Source: Rhizomucor pusillus (lineage: Eukaryota; Mucoromycota; Mucoromycetes; Mucorales; Lichtheimiaceae). From it: DNA of 64,000 nt. A model generated the notes under the pieces. That model saw nothing but the letters and a program-made list of their open reading frames with translations. It was not told the DNA's origin and made no database searches. The translations under genes were made by a program, and so were the position numbers. How positions within the stretch are numbered: the first letter of the stretch is position 1; each line of letters begins with the position of its first letter. This document shows, piece by piece, positions 26,959 through 41,631 of this stretch. Location of the stretch: positions 1 to 64,000 of the forward strand of contig FWWN02000208.1 of NCBI GenBank assembly GCA_900175165.2, given 5' to 3'.

Positions 26959-27258
26959 ATGTATACATTTCCCTCGCCTCCTTCGTCACCTATTCAACAC
27001 CACGTCGAAGACGACGACGTTGCGGCTGTAGTTTGCGGTACTTGCGACAAACCTCTTGAAAAAGACTGGTTCTGTATCAACTGTCACCAGCGTTGCACTA
27101 CATGTTCTCGAATTCTTGGTCAAGACGAGCACTGCACACGGTGCTGGGCATACGATACTCTGCGGAACGTATTTGTTCGCAAACCAGCAGCAGCGTTAAA
27201 TACACCGCCATCTCCACCGCTGACAATGACCGCTTACTTTCCTTGTAATTCCTTCTAA
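26959..27258 (+). CDS. Small protein with four CxxC pairs, probable zinc-binding, unrecognised
   Basis: A single-exon 99-residue protein. A Ser/Pro-rich N-terminus (MYTFPSPPSSPIQHH) leads into a compact cysteine region with CGTC, CINC, CTTC and CTRC, spaced so that two four-cysteine zinc sites are possible, then a proline-rich tail ending FPCNSF. No catalytic motif, signal peptide or membrane segment is visible. The start is the first ATG after a TATA box and a CT-rich leader. The pattern recalls zinc-ribbon or LIM-like small proteins, but I cannot name a family. It may be a lineage-restricted fungal protein. Confidence 0.7.
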   Translation: MYTFPSPPSSPIQHHVEDDDVAAVVCGTCDKPLEKDWFCINCHQRCTTCSRILGQDEHCTRCWAYDTLRNVFVRKPAAALNTPPSPPLTMTAYFPCNSF

Positions 27259-27855
27259 TCTCGCCACAACGTCAGCAGTATCTCTGCCATTTTACTGATA
27301 TGTAGTATTTTCTTCCTTCCTTTTTTTTCTTCCCTTTAAACATCATCTCGGGAGAAGTACATTCATATTCATGAACGCGCTTTCCACTGCTCCTCCTCCT
27401 TATCTTTCAATTATTCTGCTCATATTTTTTTCTTCTTAAATTACATCTCTGTTAATAATACCTGCCGCCTGCTTGGTTGGCTTTCGGACAGGAACATTTT
27501 GGGACCATACAGAATATGCCGCAAATATAGTTCTACTTGGGAGGAGGAGGAGGTCGTCGGCTTATTGACCCTTTGCTCATGCCGGTGGTATCCCTCGCTA
27601 TCCTTAAACACCCCCTTAAAGCGATTTAATTTAAGCAGCAGCCTCGTGTTTCCCTTCTAACAACAGCAACAGCAACAACAGCAGCAGCAGACAAGGCATA
27701 AGCAAGAAAGCTTATGCAACTACAATAACTCCCCGAAGGTTTGATGCGCTCCAGGGAGAGAGAAAGAGAGGAGGTCGGTTGGTAAATGCATAGCGGAAGG
27801 GGAGCAGCAGGGAATGAAACCCAGTCAATCAGTTCTCGCTTTACCGAACTCACCA
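27259..27855. other. Intergenic: small gene 3'UTR and MDM12 promoter
   Basis: About 600 bp. It contains pyrimidine-rich DNA after the small gene, a short CAG/CAA repeat near 27660-27690 and a GA-rich tract near 27760. No coding evidence. The MDM12 frame stays open to an ATG at 27814, 14 codons above the start chosen. Confidence 0.5.
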
Positions 27856-29150
27856 ATGTCGTTGGATATCGAGTGGTCCAAGCTCGACGAGGAACTGGCT
27901 GGGTACGTCCAACAGTTTCTGAACCGGCACTTTAAGAGTATTGGGAAACCAGCATTTATAGGCGACATTGAAGTGATCGCCTTCGATTGGGGCACGGAAG
28001 CGCCGCGGATAGAGATCACAGACATTACTGATCCGTTTCCAGAGTTTTATGAACCTGAAGAAGGCGAGGAAGGAGAAGGCGGCGATGCCCGCGGCGACGG
28101 CGAAAGAGACGCAGGAGCTGCTGGAACAAGAGGAGTCGTCGTCGTCGACGACCACGATCACGACCAACGCGCCGCCACTGCTGGTGCTGCTGGTGCTGCA
28201 CCAACTTCAGCGCAGAGCGTACCTGCAGCCAGTCCACCTCCAGAGTCAACGCGGTCAGGGTTTGCGTCGCCTTTCAGCGAGCCTGTAGGTGTCAATCCAG
28301 CTAGGCTGTCCCTTAACACGCCCCTGTCACAGCAGCAGCGCTTCAATCTCGTCCACTCTTTCCATCGCTCACCCTTCGTCGCCCCGCAGCATCCTTTCAA
28401 TCCAAACTATTCGCCTCCGCAGCAGCAATTCTCATATTTCCCTGGGCAGCGATCTATCATATCCACAACAACCGAAGATTGGATTGATGATGAGCAGCAG
28501 CAGCAGCAGCAGCCGCCTCCGCCACCGTCTGTAAACGATGCCTCTGGTTCAGTCAAGAGTTCAGGGTCCCATTCGCATCCAGATCCCACTGAGATGGATT
28601 TCCAAGTATCCATGCTGATATCGTACAAGGGCGACATGAGCATGACACTCTTGACTGAGCTGCGCATGAATTATCCAAGCATGATGTTCATGAGCTTGCC
28701 CATCCAGCTACGTGTCCGGAGTGTAGAGTTTGAGGCGACGGCCGTGGTCGCGTATATCAAGAGTATGGACAGAGTATGCATATCGATGCTGGAGCCTGAG
28801 CTGCAAGATGCACACGGTGCACGTGACTCCGGTCTTGAAAGGTAAAATATACATCGCCTCTCTCAAAATGCCAAGCATACTTAACCAGGGCGGTGGCGGA
28901 ATATAGTCTGCTGAGACATGTGCATATTGAATCGGTTGTTGGTGATAAGCAAAAGCAAGGTATGTCAGTCACTCTTTATTTTTTTTTTTTTTTTTTCATG
29001 CACGCCCATTCCCATTCCTCTCGTCTCTGACTTTCGACTGCAGTGCTTAAAAATGTTGGCAAAATTGAAAAGTTTGTTGTTGACCAATTGCGGAAAATGC
29101 TGGACGATGAACTCGTCTTTCCAAGCTACCAATGCATCCAACTCGACTAG
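27856..29150 (+). CDS. MDM12: Mdm12, SMP-domain subunit of the ERMES ER-mitochondria tether
   Basis: Mdm12 binds Mmm1 and Mdm34 and moves phospholipids between ER and mitochondria. The N-terminus [40 protein letters not shown] and [17 protein letters not shown] matches the start of the SMP domain. A long low-complexity insert (acidic, Ala-rich, Gln-rich) follows, then the second half: [40 protein letters not shown] and a C-terminal [20 protein letters not shown]. Three exons keep phase: 27856-28841, 28889-28959, 29044-29150, 387 residues. The start is placed at MSLDIEW by homology; an in-frame ATG lies 14 codons upstream. A long insert in the middle of the SMP domain is common in fungal Mdm12. 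Confidence 0.95.
28494..28513. repeat. CAG repeat coding polyglutamine in MDM12 insert
   Basis: A short CAG run codes about seven glutamines followed directly by a proline run in the disordered insert of Mdm12. Confidence 0.85.
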
Positions 29151-29192
29151 ACGTCCCTCCATTCATGGGCTTGTTCTTGCTCTTTATTGTTA

Positions 29193-30945
29193 TTATTGTG
29201 ATTCCATGATTTTCTTTAGCAGTGCTCTCTTCATAAACTGCTCCCTCGCAAGCGTACGTGTACACTAGATGGATAACACACCGTAATTTTTTAAGTTACC
29301 TCCACCGACCTTGTAAATGTATCCCCCTCTCTCACATTCATCTCATATTCCATACATACCTTCATAAATGTTACAAGATCAATTCGTTCGGAATTTAGCG
29401 CTTTTCCAAGATAATAAATGGTATCCACAATTGCATTGTCATCAGCTACCAGATCAAACATCCTAGAATATTAAATGGCATCATCAGCAGAAAGGTCTGC
29501 TGTAAGTACTATTTTTAGACTTACTGGTTATAGACGACGGTAGTTCCGCACAATGCTTCATCGACAGCAATGTCAGGCATTGCATTGACTGTCTTAATCA
29601 CCTGGTCAATATCGCTTTCTCTTGACTCGAGTACCCGGATGTTACTCTGCAACCGGTGTACCATATCCTGGAGCGTATACTGTTCCTGTGCGATGCGTGC
29701 TTCTCCGTCATTCAGCTGTCGGTTGATAGCCAGTAATTTGTCCATTTCATTTGATACAGCCAGATTGAATGCCTGCATCCGCTCTGCCACTTTCCGGTAC
29801 ACCTTATCCTGTAATTCTCTTTCTGGTCGATGAGGTCGCGCAATGGTGTTTTTGGCTGCGATGGGCGATGAGGTGACTGTCGGTACAGATGCCGATTTTT
29901 GCACGGGATGCCCGGTGCTTGTCGTTGCGCTTGGCATAGGAGGCGGTGTCGGTGTGTAACTAGTTGGACTCAGGGCCATGGACTACACCGCTTACCGTCA
30001 GCGCCATTATCTTGCATCAATCACCTTTTTATCTTACCGCTAATCCCTGATGGATGTTGTAATATGCTGTTCCATCGCCAGCCCACCGCGGAGTGTCAGA
30101 TTTCATGCTAGGCGAATAGGTTTGCGATGGCATTGAAGTCGAGCTAGTGGTCACAGGCGGCGGTGGTGGAGGTGGTGGAGGTGTAGGAGGCGGAGGAGAT
30201 GTGGTTGATCTGTGTTTGGTGGGTGTATCTATACCGGGCATAGACGACGATGAAACGTGGGATAGCATTGGACTTGCTCCAGTATCGGGTTTGGTATAAA
30301 CAGGCGGTTCCTGACTAAATACTTGCTGCAAAATTGCCACCAGTTCTAGAAGCGTATGTTTCTAGAGATCACATATCAATCCCACTGCTGCTACTGCGGC
30401 TGCCTCCTTCAGGCTAAAAAGCATGCTTACATTGACATCTTCGGTCCATGACGAGCGATATGGATGGTAGCATAATCCGCTCTTATCGACATGCTTTCCT
30501 TCTCGAACAAGCATGTTCACGGTCGGCTTGACGTAGGGAATCGGCGGTTCATGCGGATACTCTATGGGGATATAAAACGCGATCGGAATGTTGTAAGGAA
30601 TAGAGCGATACGTGATAGGTACAGTCCCGTAAAGGCATAGTAACATTTCAGACCGTCCGTCATTGTAAGCTAGCACCAAGCACGTTTGAGTCTAACAACT
30701 CTCTCGTCTTCGGCTAAAGCACTGCTCCTGCTGAATAATACACTTACTGTAGTTTTCGACTTTGGGCTTTAACGACGTAAAGTACATTTGGAGCACAGCA
30801 TCTACGTCCCGAAAGGTGCGATCAGGCTCAGCATACTGTTTTGAAAGAAAAATGCCAAGCTGTGAGAATAAAGGTTTCCGTCACAAAACTGGTGCAGTAT
30901 ACTTGCGTGCTGTAGCACTGTGCGCAGCCAGATTTTCACGTCCAT
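29193..30945 (-). CDS. VPS23: ESCRT-I subunit Vps23/TSG101
   Basis: Recognises ubiquitinated cargo at endosomes and recruits later ESCRT complexes. The N-terminal UEV domain reads YAEPDRTFRDVDAVLQMYFT, ENYTYNDGRSEMLLCLYGTV, YRSIPYNIPIAFYIPIEYP and SSWTEDVN/KHTLLELVAIL. A proline-rich linker, a coiled coil (ELQDKVYRKVAERMQAFNLA onward) and a C-terminal steadiness box (FDLVADDNAIVDTIYYLGKA, LAREQFMKRALLKKI) follow. Seven exons keep phase: 30907-30945, 30748-30835, 30431-30669, 30038-30361, 29525-29982, 29360-29462, 29193-29264, 440 residues. Exon 1 codes only 13 residues (MDVKIWLRTVLQH) and ends at a GC donor (CAC|GCAAGT), without which the UEV start is lost. Its stop lies 42 bp from the MDM12 stop, tail to tail. 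Confidence 0.95.
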
Positions 30946-32148
30946 ATAAACGATTGGCTAAAGCCCTTATGCAGAAGATCACCAAGACGCCTCGGCAGGG
31001 TTTGGGAACCTTCGACTCTGAGTTTCAAGTTCGCACTAAGCATCCATCAGATGGGATATGTACATTGCATTGAAAAGTGGATAACTGCAATGCGTCCCTG
31101 GATAATGCAAATCCGCTTTGATTCCATGGACCAAAAGCAGCTCATCTTTTTAATACACTTTGCCAGATTATATGCATAAACCCATCATTTTTTCTTGTCT
31201 AGTAACTAGATAAGTGGAAACAGGATCACTATAATTGCAAGGACTGCTCTGCATGGTACCGATAAACATGCGTAGTTCTCTAACTGAGATATATATACCG
31301 CCTCCATTTGCAATGATCAAATCGATAAAGTTAATACGCATTGAAGCTACTACATGTAAAGCGTTGCATATGTGTTGAAAGCTGCTACGAGCTTAACATC
31401 ACAGCGCTTTTTCTGCTACCCATAACTGCCTTCTGCTGATCTAGCCCGGAAAAGTAGTCAGCATTTTGAAACATCACAGGGCACAAGAGAGATTCTCGGC
31501 TGAGACAGTGAAGGGATGAAAGAAGAAGACGAGTGGAAGGCAATCCAGAAGCATACTAGGAACACCTACGAAAAGGTCAGATCAGACTGGGATTACCTGC
31601 AGAACCACGTGATTGAGATCTCAAATGCTCGGTGTTGTGTGCTGTTTGAAGCGCGTACAAGTAATTTCACATGTCCTCATGCTGGTTGTTGATGTACATA
31701 TTCTGTCAGGACCTGAGCATTAGAAACCAAGTTTGCCGTCGATGACGAAGTATGCTTATTGTAACTGGCCCTCGAGTATTGCACCGACATTCGGCTGATG
31801 CCAGAACGCCACCAACACAAACACAACATTGGCTTTTCGTTTCCGTTTTATCCCGTGTTATAATTTCTTTATTTCCACAAGAATGATATACCTTTTGCAT
31901 ATGATTCGGACGACCAACGGGGAGCATCAGGTCCCTGGTTGGATGGTCAAGTTGTACCACCAAAACAACAGCAACGATCTTGTATCCAAAGATGAATTCT
32001 TTTTGCTCTATAAAGAAGAAGCTTAATAATATACATGGCAATGGGATTATGAGAAAAAACATTAAAGGAAAAGGAAAAGGAAAGATAGGAGGGATGTGGA
32101 GAGAGAGAGATAGAGCTAGAGAGAAAGTTTTACAGATACACAAAGTTT
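30946..32148. other. Intergenic upstream of VPS23 and downstream of the Medusa-like gene
   Basis: About 1.2 kb. The left part holds the VPS23 promoter. A possible small plus-strand ORF at 31516-31692 is listed separately. The right 150 bp is purine-rich (gagagagagatagagctaga), the probable 3'UTR of the Medusa-like gene. No RNA gene was recognised. Confidence 0.4.
31516..31692 (+). CDS. Candidate small ORF with helical N-terminus, unrecognised
   Basis: A 58-residue open frame starts MKEEDEWKAIQKHTRNTYEK and continues with VRSDWDYLQNHVIEISNA, an amphipathic, charged composition typical of real helical proteins. A TATA-like gatatatatacc lies about 225 bp upstream. The C-terminal part after residue 39 is cysteine-rich and less convincing; a GTGTTG donor there could lead to a further exon, but I could not settle one. 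No family recognised. It may be a small coiled-coil subunit gene with an unresolved 3' exon, or chance. Confidence 0.25.
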   Translation: MKEEDEWKAIQKHTRNTYEKVRSDWDYLQNHVIEISNARCCVLFEARTSNFTCPHAGC

Positions 32149-34471
32149 CTAGAATAGATACATGGATCCAGAGGACGAGGAATCGATATCTTGCAATGAA
32201 TCTACCTTGAGTGACATAGAAGCAGGATCAACATCCACGAAAGACTCCATCTTGATATTTACAGGCTCGTCTGATAGTTCGCATTGATCGGCAGGTGCGC
32301 ATAAATATCGCTTGAGCACATCTTCATTTTCGCCAAACAAATTCATGTCCATCACGCTATCTCCAATCAGAAAAGCAGAATCAAAGTCGGTATTGTCGAT
32401 AACAGGAGCTTGGCGAGGCGAGCTCTGATTTGACGGGTTACTGCTATTGGTCTCTACACTCAATTGGCAGCAGCTCATGTCGTCTTGGAATACTTGGTCG
32501 CAGAGCATCAAGTCGCCCTTGAGCATAAAGTTATCGAGGGAATAATCGGTGGTTGTGGATGTAGTAGCAGTCGGCGCTAAAAGAGCGGAGGGAGGAGGTT
32601 GTTGTTGTTGGATGTTGCTGCTGCTGCTGCTGTCAAGAAGCATGGGTGCTTCGGCGGTCTCTGCAGGTGGCGAGAAGCAATCGCGAAAGTCAAGAGACGC
32701 TGTCGTTCCACTGTACGTCGATTCTTGATCGTCATCGGTATTATCCTTGGCACCGGGTACCTTGACGCAGAGTACGTTTGAGAATTGTTGTTGCTGGGCT
32801 GCCAGAGCCTCTGCGGTAAGTTTTGTTGGTTTGCTGGTAGTGTCAGTTGCTGATTGTGGGGGAGGGGCGAAAGGAGCGGGAGGCGTACGCATAGCGTACT
32901 TGCGAGGTTTCAAGTGTGGGGCGAATTTAGTACGGTATATATCGAGCACACGTTGCAGCAAGCTCTTTCGATTTGCAAGTTGCCGTGGATTCAACCATGC
33001 CTAAATTGGCAAATGTCCGTGATTAGCACGCTTCTACTAGTATGTTTGCTAACAACAATAAGAAAAGAGCTTCCTTACCAACTTCCATCCTAGCTCGTTG
33101 CAAGCAGCTTCATCCAGCTGTCGCTGAGTTACTGATGGAGTCGATGGTGTGATATTCATGGCTCGCGGAAATACGCAGTTACTCTGACGGAACGGCATAT
33201 CAATCGCTTCCAAGGGGACAGATTCAATGTTAATGCGTATTCGGCACTTTGTACCCTGAGGCCCATCATCGATAGAGATCGTCTTTGGGACATATTTCGA
33301 AGACGAGTCTTGTTGACAAGTGTTGGGCTTTGGTACCTTGGAGGAGAGTGCTTCCAAGTCACTGTTAGTGCTGCACGTGTCATCGAAGATCCCATCGCGG
33401 TGTTTGCGTTTCCGAAGAGTTCCGTTGAGCAATTTCTCCTGACGTGCCACACGCCTTGACCGCATACTCGGGTAGCGATTGCGGTACGAGTCCACAGCAC
33501 GCTGAATGAGGCCGCGCTTGCCGGCGATCTCGCTTGCATTCAGCCAGGCCAGCTTCCAACCTAGCATGTTGCATTCAGTCTCGTATGCCCAACGGTTGCC
33601 ACGGTAAGTCTCCCGAGGAAGGTTGGCACGTGGATACACCTAGAAAAATTGTCCCCATAGTTTGGTGTCAGTAATCCTTGTTCTCAACAAATGCAAATAT
33701 AGGATGTGAGGGCTGGGTGGGTGGGTGGAGGATGAGGGGAAATCATAGTAGTAAACGCACTCCCTGGTTTTCACATAGATTCACGGCACTGAAAGGGTGG
33801 TGGCGAATGTGAAAATGTGATGATCGCTACTCACGCAGTTATCGCGTTTGAACTTGTCGTCAAGCTGGTTGATATCAACCTTGTCGAGATCGGTTCGAAT
33901 GCAGTATCGTTTCAATATACGATGATGTGAATATACAAAGCTGACCCACTCAACACCGTCTCGAACTTCAGTGACGGGTTCGTTGGATGCAGGTTTAGCT
34001 GGTGGAGGTGCTGTGGCTGAAGACGATTCGGCAGGTTTGCTATTAGCATCCGTCATTGCATCCGCCAGCGCCTTTGCCACTTGGGTGGCTGCCCATGACC
34101 AATCCTCTTGTGCAGGTGGCGACGGTAGATCAGAAGGAGGCGTCGTAGGAGGCGAAAGTACTGCATAACAAATTGATATGATTGTATATTTTGAAACGCG
34201 GCTGGCGATATCGCTTACCAGGAGTCGTCATTTGAGACTTCTTTTCGCGGATTCTCTGGAGGGTCTGCTCAATAAGAGTTATCTGCTCGGGTGTCAGGGT
34301 CTCAAGCAAGCTCTGGGCTTTTTCGGTGGGACAAAGTAGATCGTGGAGCTGCAGGTTGGCAGCCTGTGGCGTTATCTCGGTAGCGGGGGTGGATAAAGTG
34401 GGGGAGGAGGAGGTGGTGGTGGAGAGAGAAGAAGAGGAGTTAGTTGTATTTGCAACCGAATTTCCTTCCAT
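32149..34471 (-). CDS. Medusa (medA/acon-3)-like developmental regulator, DUF8032-type domain present twice
   Basis: In Aspergillus and Neurospora, Medusa proteins control conidiophore development. The core here reads VEWVSFVYSHHRILKRYCIR, TDLDKVDINQLDDKFKRDNC, VYPRANLPRETYRGNRWAYE, TECNMLGWKLAWLNASEIAG and KRGLIQRAVDSYRNRYPSMR, followed by a basic stretch. A second, diverged copy follows: NCVFPRAMNITPS, AACNELGWKL/AWLNPRQLAN and RKSLLQRVLDIYRTKFAPHL. Flanks are Ser/Thr/Pro/Gln-rich; the C-terminus is acidic, possibly activating. Four exons keep phase: 34219-34471, 33835-34160, 33079-33639, 32149-33000, 663 residues. The Medusa label is from my recollection of the family; DNA binding has not been read from the sequence. 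Confidence 0.72.
32599..32632. repeat. GTT/CTG repeats coding Gln and Ser runs in the Medusa-like gene
   Basis: Adjacent runs gttgttgttg and gctgctgctgctgct code short glutamine and serine tracts in the disordered C-terminal half. Confidence 0.8.
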
Positions 34472-35527
34472 AAAGGGTGAAGAATAAGTAAAGAATGGAG
34501 GAAGGAAGGACTATACAGAGAGGGGTGAATTTAGAGAAGAAACAAAGAAGCAGCGCGTTAAAGAGGTAGTAAAATAGAAATTCGGGATCTGAGTCTTCTT
34601 TTGAAGATTACCGACGAAAATTGTCACTGTGCGGAGCTGGGCTGCACAAAACTTAACACAAAGAGGATGCAGAAGGGCGCACACACACATAAACCTTTAA
34701 ATGCCTACAATAAAGGGAGGTCAGACGTAGATACATGCCCTTTACGGCACCTGCTCCGAACGATCCTTTCCGGATGACTCTACTGCACGGAACCTCAGAA
34801 TGGTAAATTTGATCCTGTGATTTACGCGACGCCATTCCCAAAAGCGCAGAGAAAGTGGAGGAGATTCCCCTGGGTCAACTTCCTCCGGTGGCTAAACATT
34901 TTGCAACCAAATTAATATGAATAACGCTGCCTTATCAAGATTTTGACAAGCGGCCGGTTTACTTTTTGCTAGCTGCCATGTTGCTTGGTTACGCCGCTGT
35001 ATTTTGACACTAAGAACGATCATATTTGCACTGCTTGGTAACTGCATTTGAAGGTGGAATACATGTCTCCAAACGGATCGTCCGGAAGTTCCTCGGAGAC
35101 AATTGTGCCAACCAATGGGAACAAGGCTCGCTCTTAACGCTGTTCTTCGATGCGCACAGCAAGCATGTGGGTGGGTCAACTAAAATATGTTGTAAAAATG
35201 ACCTAACTTAAAGAGACAGCATGACTTGGAAATTAGTAGAATGTATATTGTACTACTATTGATGAATAGTTTCATGTGAACTGTACGATATTATTTGTGC
35301 TGGAGAGGGGAACAAGGTTATCGCCAATGTCAATGTAAACCTTGTTTATCAAGGTGGATGAAATAAATTTCTTCTCTTGTCGTGTATGCACTCAAGTCAT
35401 TACATTTATACTGTAAAGTGTGGTCTTAGTTGCCTTGCTGCACAGGTGAGTGCTGTTTGGCAGTTTCCAAAGTCGGTCCGCCAAAGTCCCCTTTTTGTTC
35501 CTGCCAGGCAGCTTGGACAAAACAACA
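34472..35527. other. Divergent promoter region between Medusa-like gene and AlaRS
   Basis: About 1.06 kb. The 100 bp above the Medusa-like ATG are A/G-rich on the plus strand (CT-rich leader on the minus strand). Long frames at 34653-35179 on the minus strand show no family features. An in-frame ATG at 35450 precedes the chosen AlaRS start and may extend the leader peptide. Confidence 0.5.
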
Positions 35528-39145
<3,618 letters not shown>

Positions 39146-39261
39146 AATAACAAAAAAAGTACACACTCACATTGTATATAGCTTGCGATTTTCTAATAAT
39201 GTACAACATCATGCAAAATTCTATCTTTGCGGTAGCGGTAACCGGATTAATGAATTGGATC

Positions 39262-39750
39262 CTAATTCTTCTTCCGCGTTGCATAGGCCTCGAGACGGGG
39301 CATGAGAGTGACTAGCTCAGGGACAACATCCTCGGGCTTCATTTCAGAGATAAGTTCCAATACTTGAGCTGATAGGACGGATAATTGCCGCGAGGGTACA
39401 ATGGAAGTCTCAGCTGATGATGCAGCGCCCTGATCTTGGCGGTATAGATGATGTAGCCGCTCGCAGGTATCATCTTCTGATATGGAGCTTACAGTGCTGT
39501 ATGTTTCTTCCGACGCAGCCAATGGATCGCTTTGATCTGCAGGTCCAGAATTTGTAGTATTGGTCGACCACGAGAAGCAGAAGCTGCTGGAGTTTGATGG
39601 TGTTTGCAATTGTTCTGTGGTCGTGGTTACTGAGTTTATCTTTAATGATGATGATGATGATGCGCGCAGTGAGGATGTCTTGGTGATAAAAAGCCGTCTG
39701 AATTGCTTGGTAGCATTCGCTATAGACGCAAAGCGATCGGGAAGTACCAT
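39262..39750 (-). CDS. Hypothetical protein, Ser/Thr-rich with helical C-terminus
   Basis: Not recognised. A 162-residue single-exon frame: basic N-terminus (MVLPDRFASIANATKQFRRL), a long Ser/Thr/Asn-rich middle, and a C-terminal helical segment (LSAQVLELISEMKPEDVVPE, LVTLMPRLEAYATRKKN). The ordered end after a disordered stretch, and convergent placement 116 bp from the AlaRS stop, are consistent with a real gene. An upstream exon with a donor at ATT|GTAAGA near 39790 exists but its phase does not fit. No signal peptide or membrane segment is clear. Confidence 0.5.
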   Translation of the reverse strand: MVLPDRFASIANATKQFRRLFITKTSSLRASSSSSLKINSVTTTTEQLQTPSNSSSFCFSWSTNTTNSGPADQSDPLAASEETYSTVSSISEDDTCERLHHLYRQDQGAASSAETSIVPSRQLSVLSAQVLELISEMKPEDVVPELVTLMPRLEAYATRKKN

Positions 39751-41631
39751 GAATAATGCTGGTGGAAATAAGCCAGGGAAATAGTCTTACAATCGACACG
39801 GTTTTATAATCCATGCTCTTTGTCCGTTCTGATTACGCGGTTCATTGTTCAAGAAGCATGAGTCATACACCATATCGCATAGCTTGAACTACAAGAGTAA
39901 CAGTACGCATACTTTATCGTTACAAAGAGCAGCAGATTGGCTTTTGAGAAAATTTTGAGGATTATGTACTACATAGCAAAGAACTCAGGCGACTGCTACC
40001 TTGTCCATTCCATGCAGGGCTGTGGTTCTTTTTGTTAGCATCCCGTAAAATGGATAACTTTTGTATCAGTGGCATAATCATTTATGCGAGAATTTATGCA
40101 GTATGTGGTCTTTGTTTACAATTGCTAGTCCATGTACATATGAAGATAGCTTACGAGTCTTTATTTGATCAAACCATCGCTTGCCCCTGCGTGCTTTGGC
40201 AATGATGTTGATATTTGCTTTGAGTTTAAGTGTGCATCATGTCCAGAACTTCTTTTCCACAGTCTTTGCTACCATAGGTACCAAGTCCCATACTTCAATA
40301 CATAATTACTGCCGTTTATTTGTTATGTATGTATTTGATGGATTATATCGGCTCGGTAATAATTATCCGCCTTGTCATTCTAGATAGCACAAAGACGTTG
40401 CTTGCTTCAAGTAATTATCCATTACACACAATCAGCAAGTTACAATCATCTGATTGTTTTCGTGTCAAAGAGAACGGGAGGAGCCATCTACATAGGTCGT
40501 AGAGTTCGTACTAGATTTGCATATACAGTAGCAACCTTGAGTTTACAGCACTGCTGCTAAAGTAAAAATCAGGCATGTACCGTGACCAGACGTCGGATCT
40601 TTTTCCGGATTGGTCCCCATTGCTTGAATGCCCAATCTTGGCTCTGTCCGAGACGCAAGCAGCAGGTTATGTAGTCATTTGATGGTGGTAATTAATGCCA
40701 AACAGGCTGCATCTCCCCCAGACGAAAGCTATGTTTGTATTCGGCGAAAAAAAATAATTCAGGGACATATTTTGCTATACGGCGTTTGTCCGCCGCTGCG
40801 CTTTGAAATGTTGCCATACTACATGACAGAATGAATAAAATTTATACAGATCGAGGATTTATCTCATCGTGCGTCACTTGTTAGCTGCTATTGCTGCAAT
40901 TTAGCTTTTGGTTACGTTATAATCGCGAGCCGACGACCTTTTACAGAAAGCTTACTGTCGTCCCAATGAAGCATATGTACACCATTAATTTGGTGCAAAG
41001 GCGAAGCATGACAAAAGTGATGTGATCTCTAAGCGCATGGGAACCGCCAGTGACAGGGAACATAAAAGGGCGGAAAGAGACTGGAGACGTGCATCCTCAA
41101 CAAGTTGCTACGGAACATGCATGCATTTGCGTGCATTTATCTGAATTCAGTAAATTTCATACGCTGTGGTTTTCTGCAATCACAAAGTCACTGGGGACAT
41201 CAAAAGATCTGCAGACCTCTTGAATCATAGACAGCTTCACTGTCTGATCTCCCAAAGATGACGATCTATGTTAGTTATGTAAATAAACATTTATTGGAAC
41301 AAACGCCAACCTAGTGAGGATGGTATAGCAATTTAAGAATAGTAATTTAGGAGTGTGGTGGAGGAGCATCTAGCAGCTAACGACAGAGAGAGGCGGTCCC
41401 TTGGAATTGCCAAGACTTTGGGATGATTTTTTTACATGCAAGCTCTATGCACGATGCTCCGCTTTAGCAAACGAATGATGATTGCATTGTATAGAGAGAG
41501 AGAGAAAGAAGGGGGGGATCCAGGGGGGCATGGGGTGCCTTGTCTGAGAGAGAGAGAGATTGAGAGAGATTTTATGTCCGTAATAGTAAAATTAACCGTA
41601 AAGGGAATGCCAGCATCCCTAAGAAATGCAC
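39751..41631. other. Gene-poor, AT-rich region
   Basis: About 1.9 kb with only short open frames on either strand, none with recognisable content. It includes a GA-rich block (listed separately) near its right end. No tRNA, rRNA or transposon terminus was recognised. Confidence 0.45.
41489..41571. repeat. GA-rich and G-run low-complexity block
   Basis: The stretch carries two gagagagaga runs flanking a G-rich section (gggggggatccaggggggca). It lies downstream of the small minus-strand gene at 41632-41988, probably in its 3'UTR, where it would read as a CT-rich tract. Confidence 0.7.

Noticed and set aside
41221..41270. Short inverted repeat agacag-cttca-ctgtct
   Set aside because: A six-base stem is expected by chance in 64 kb and no terminator or RNA context surrounds it.
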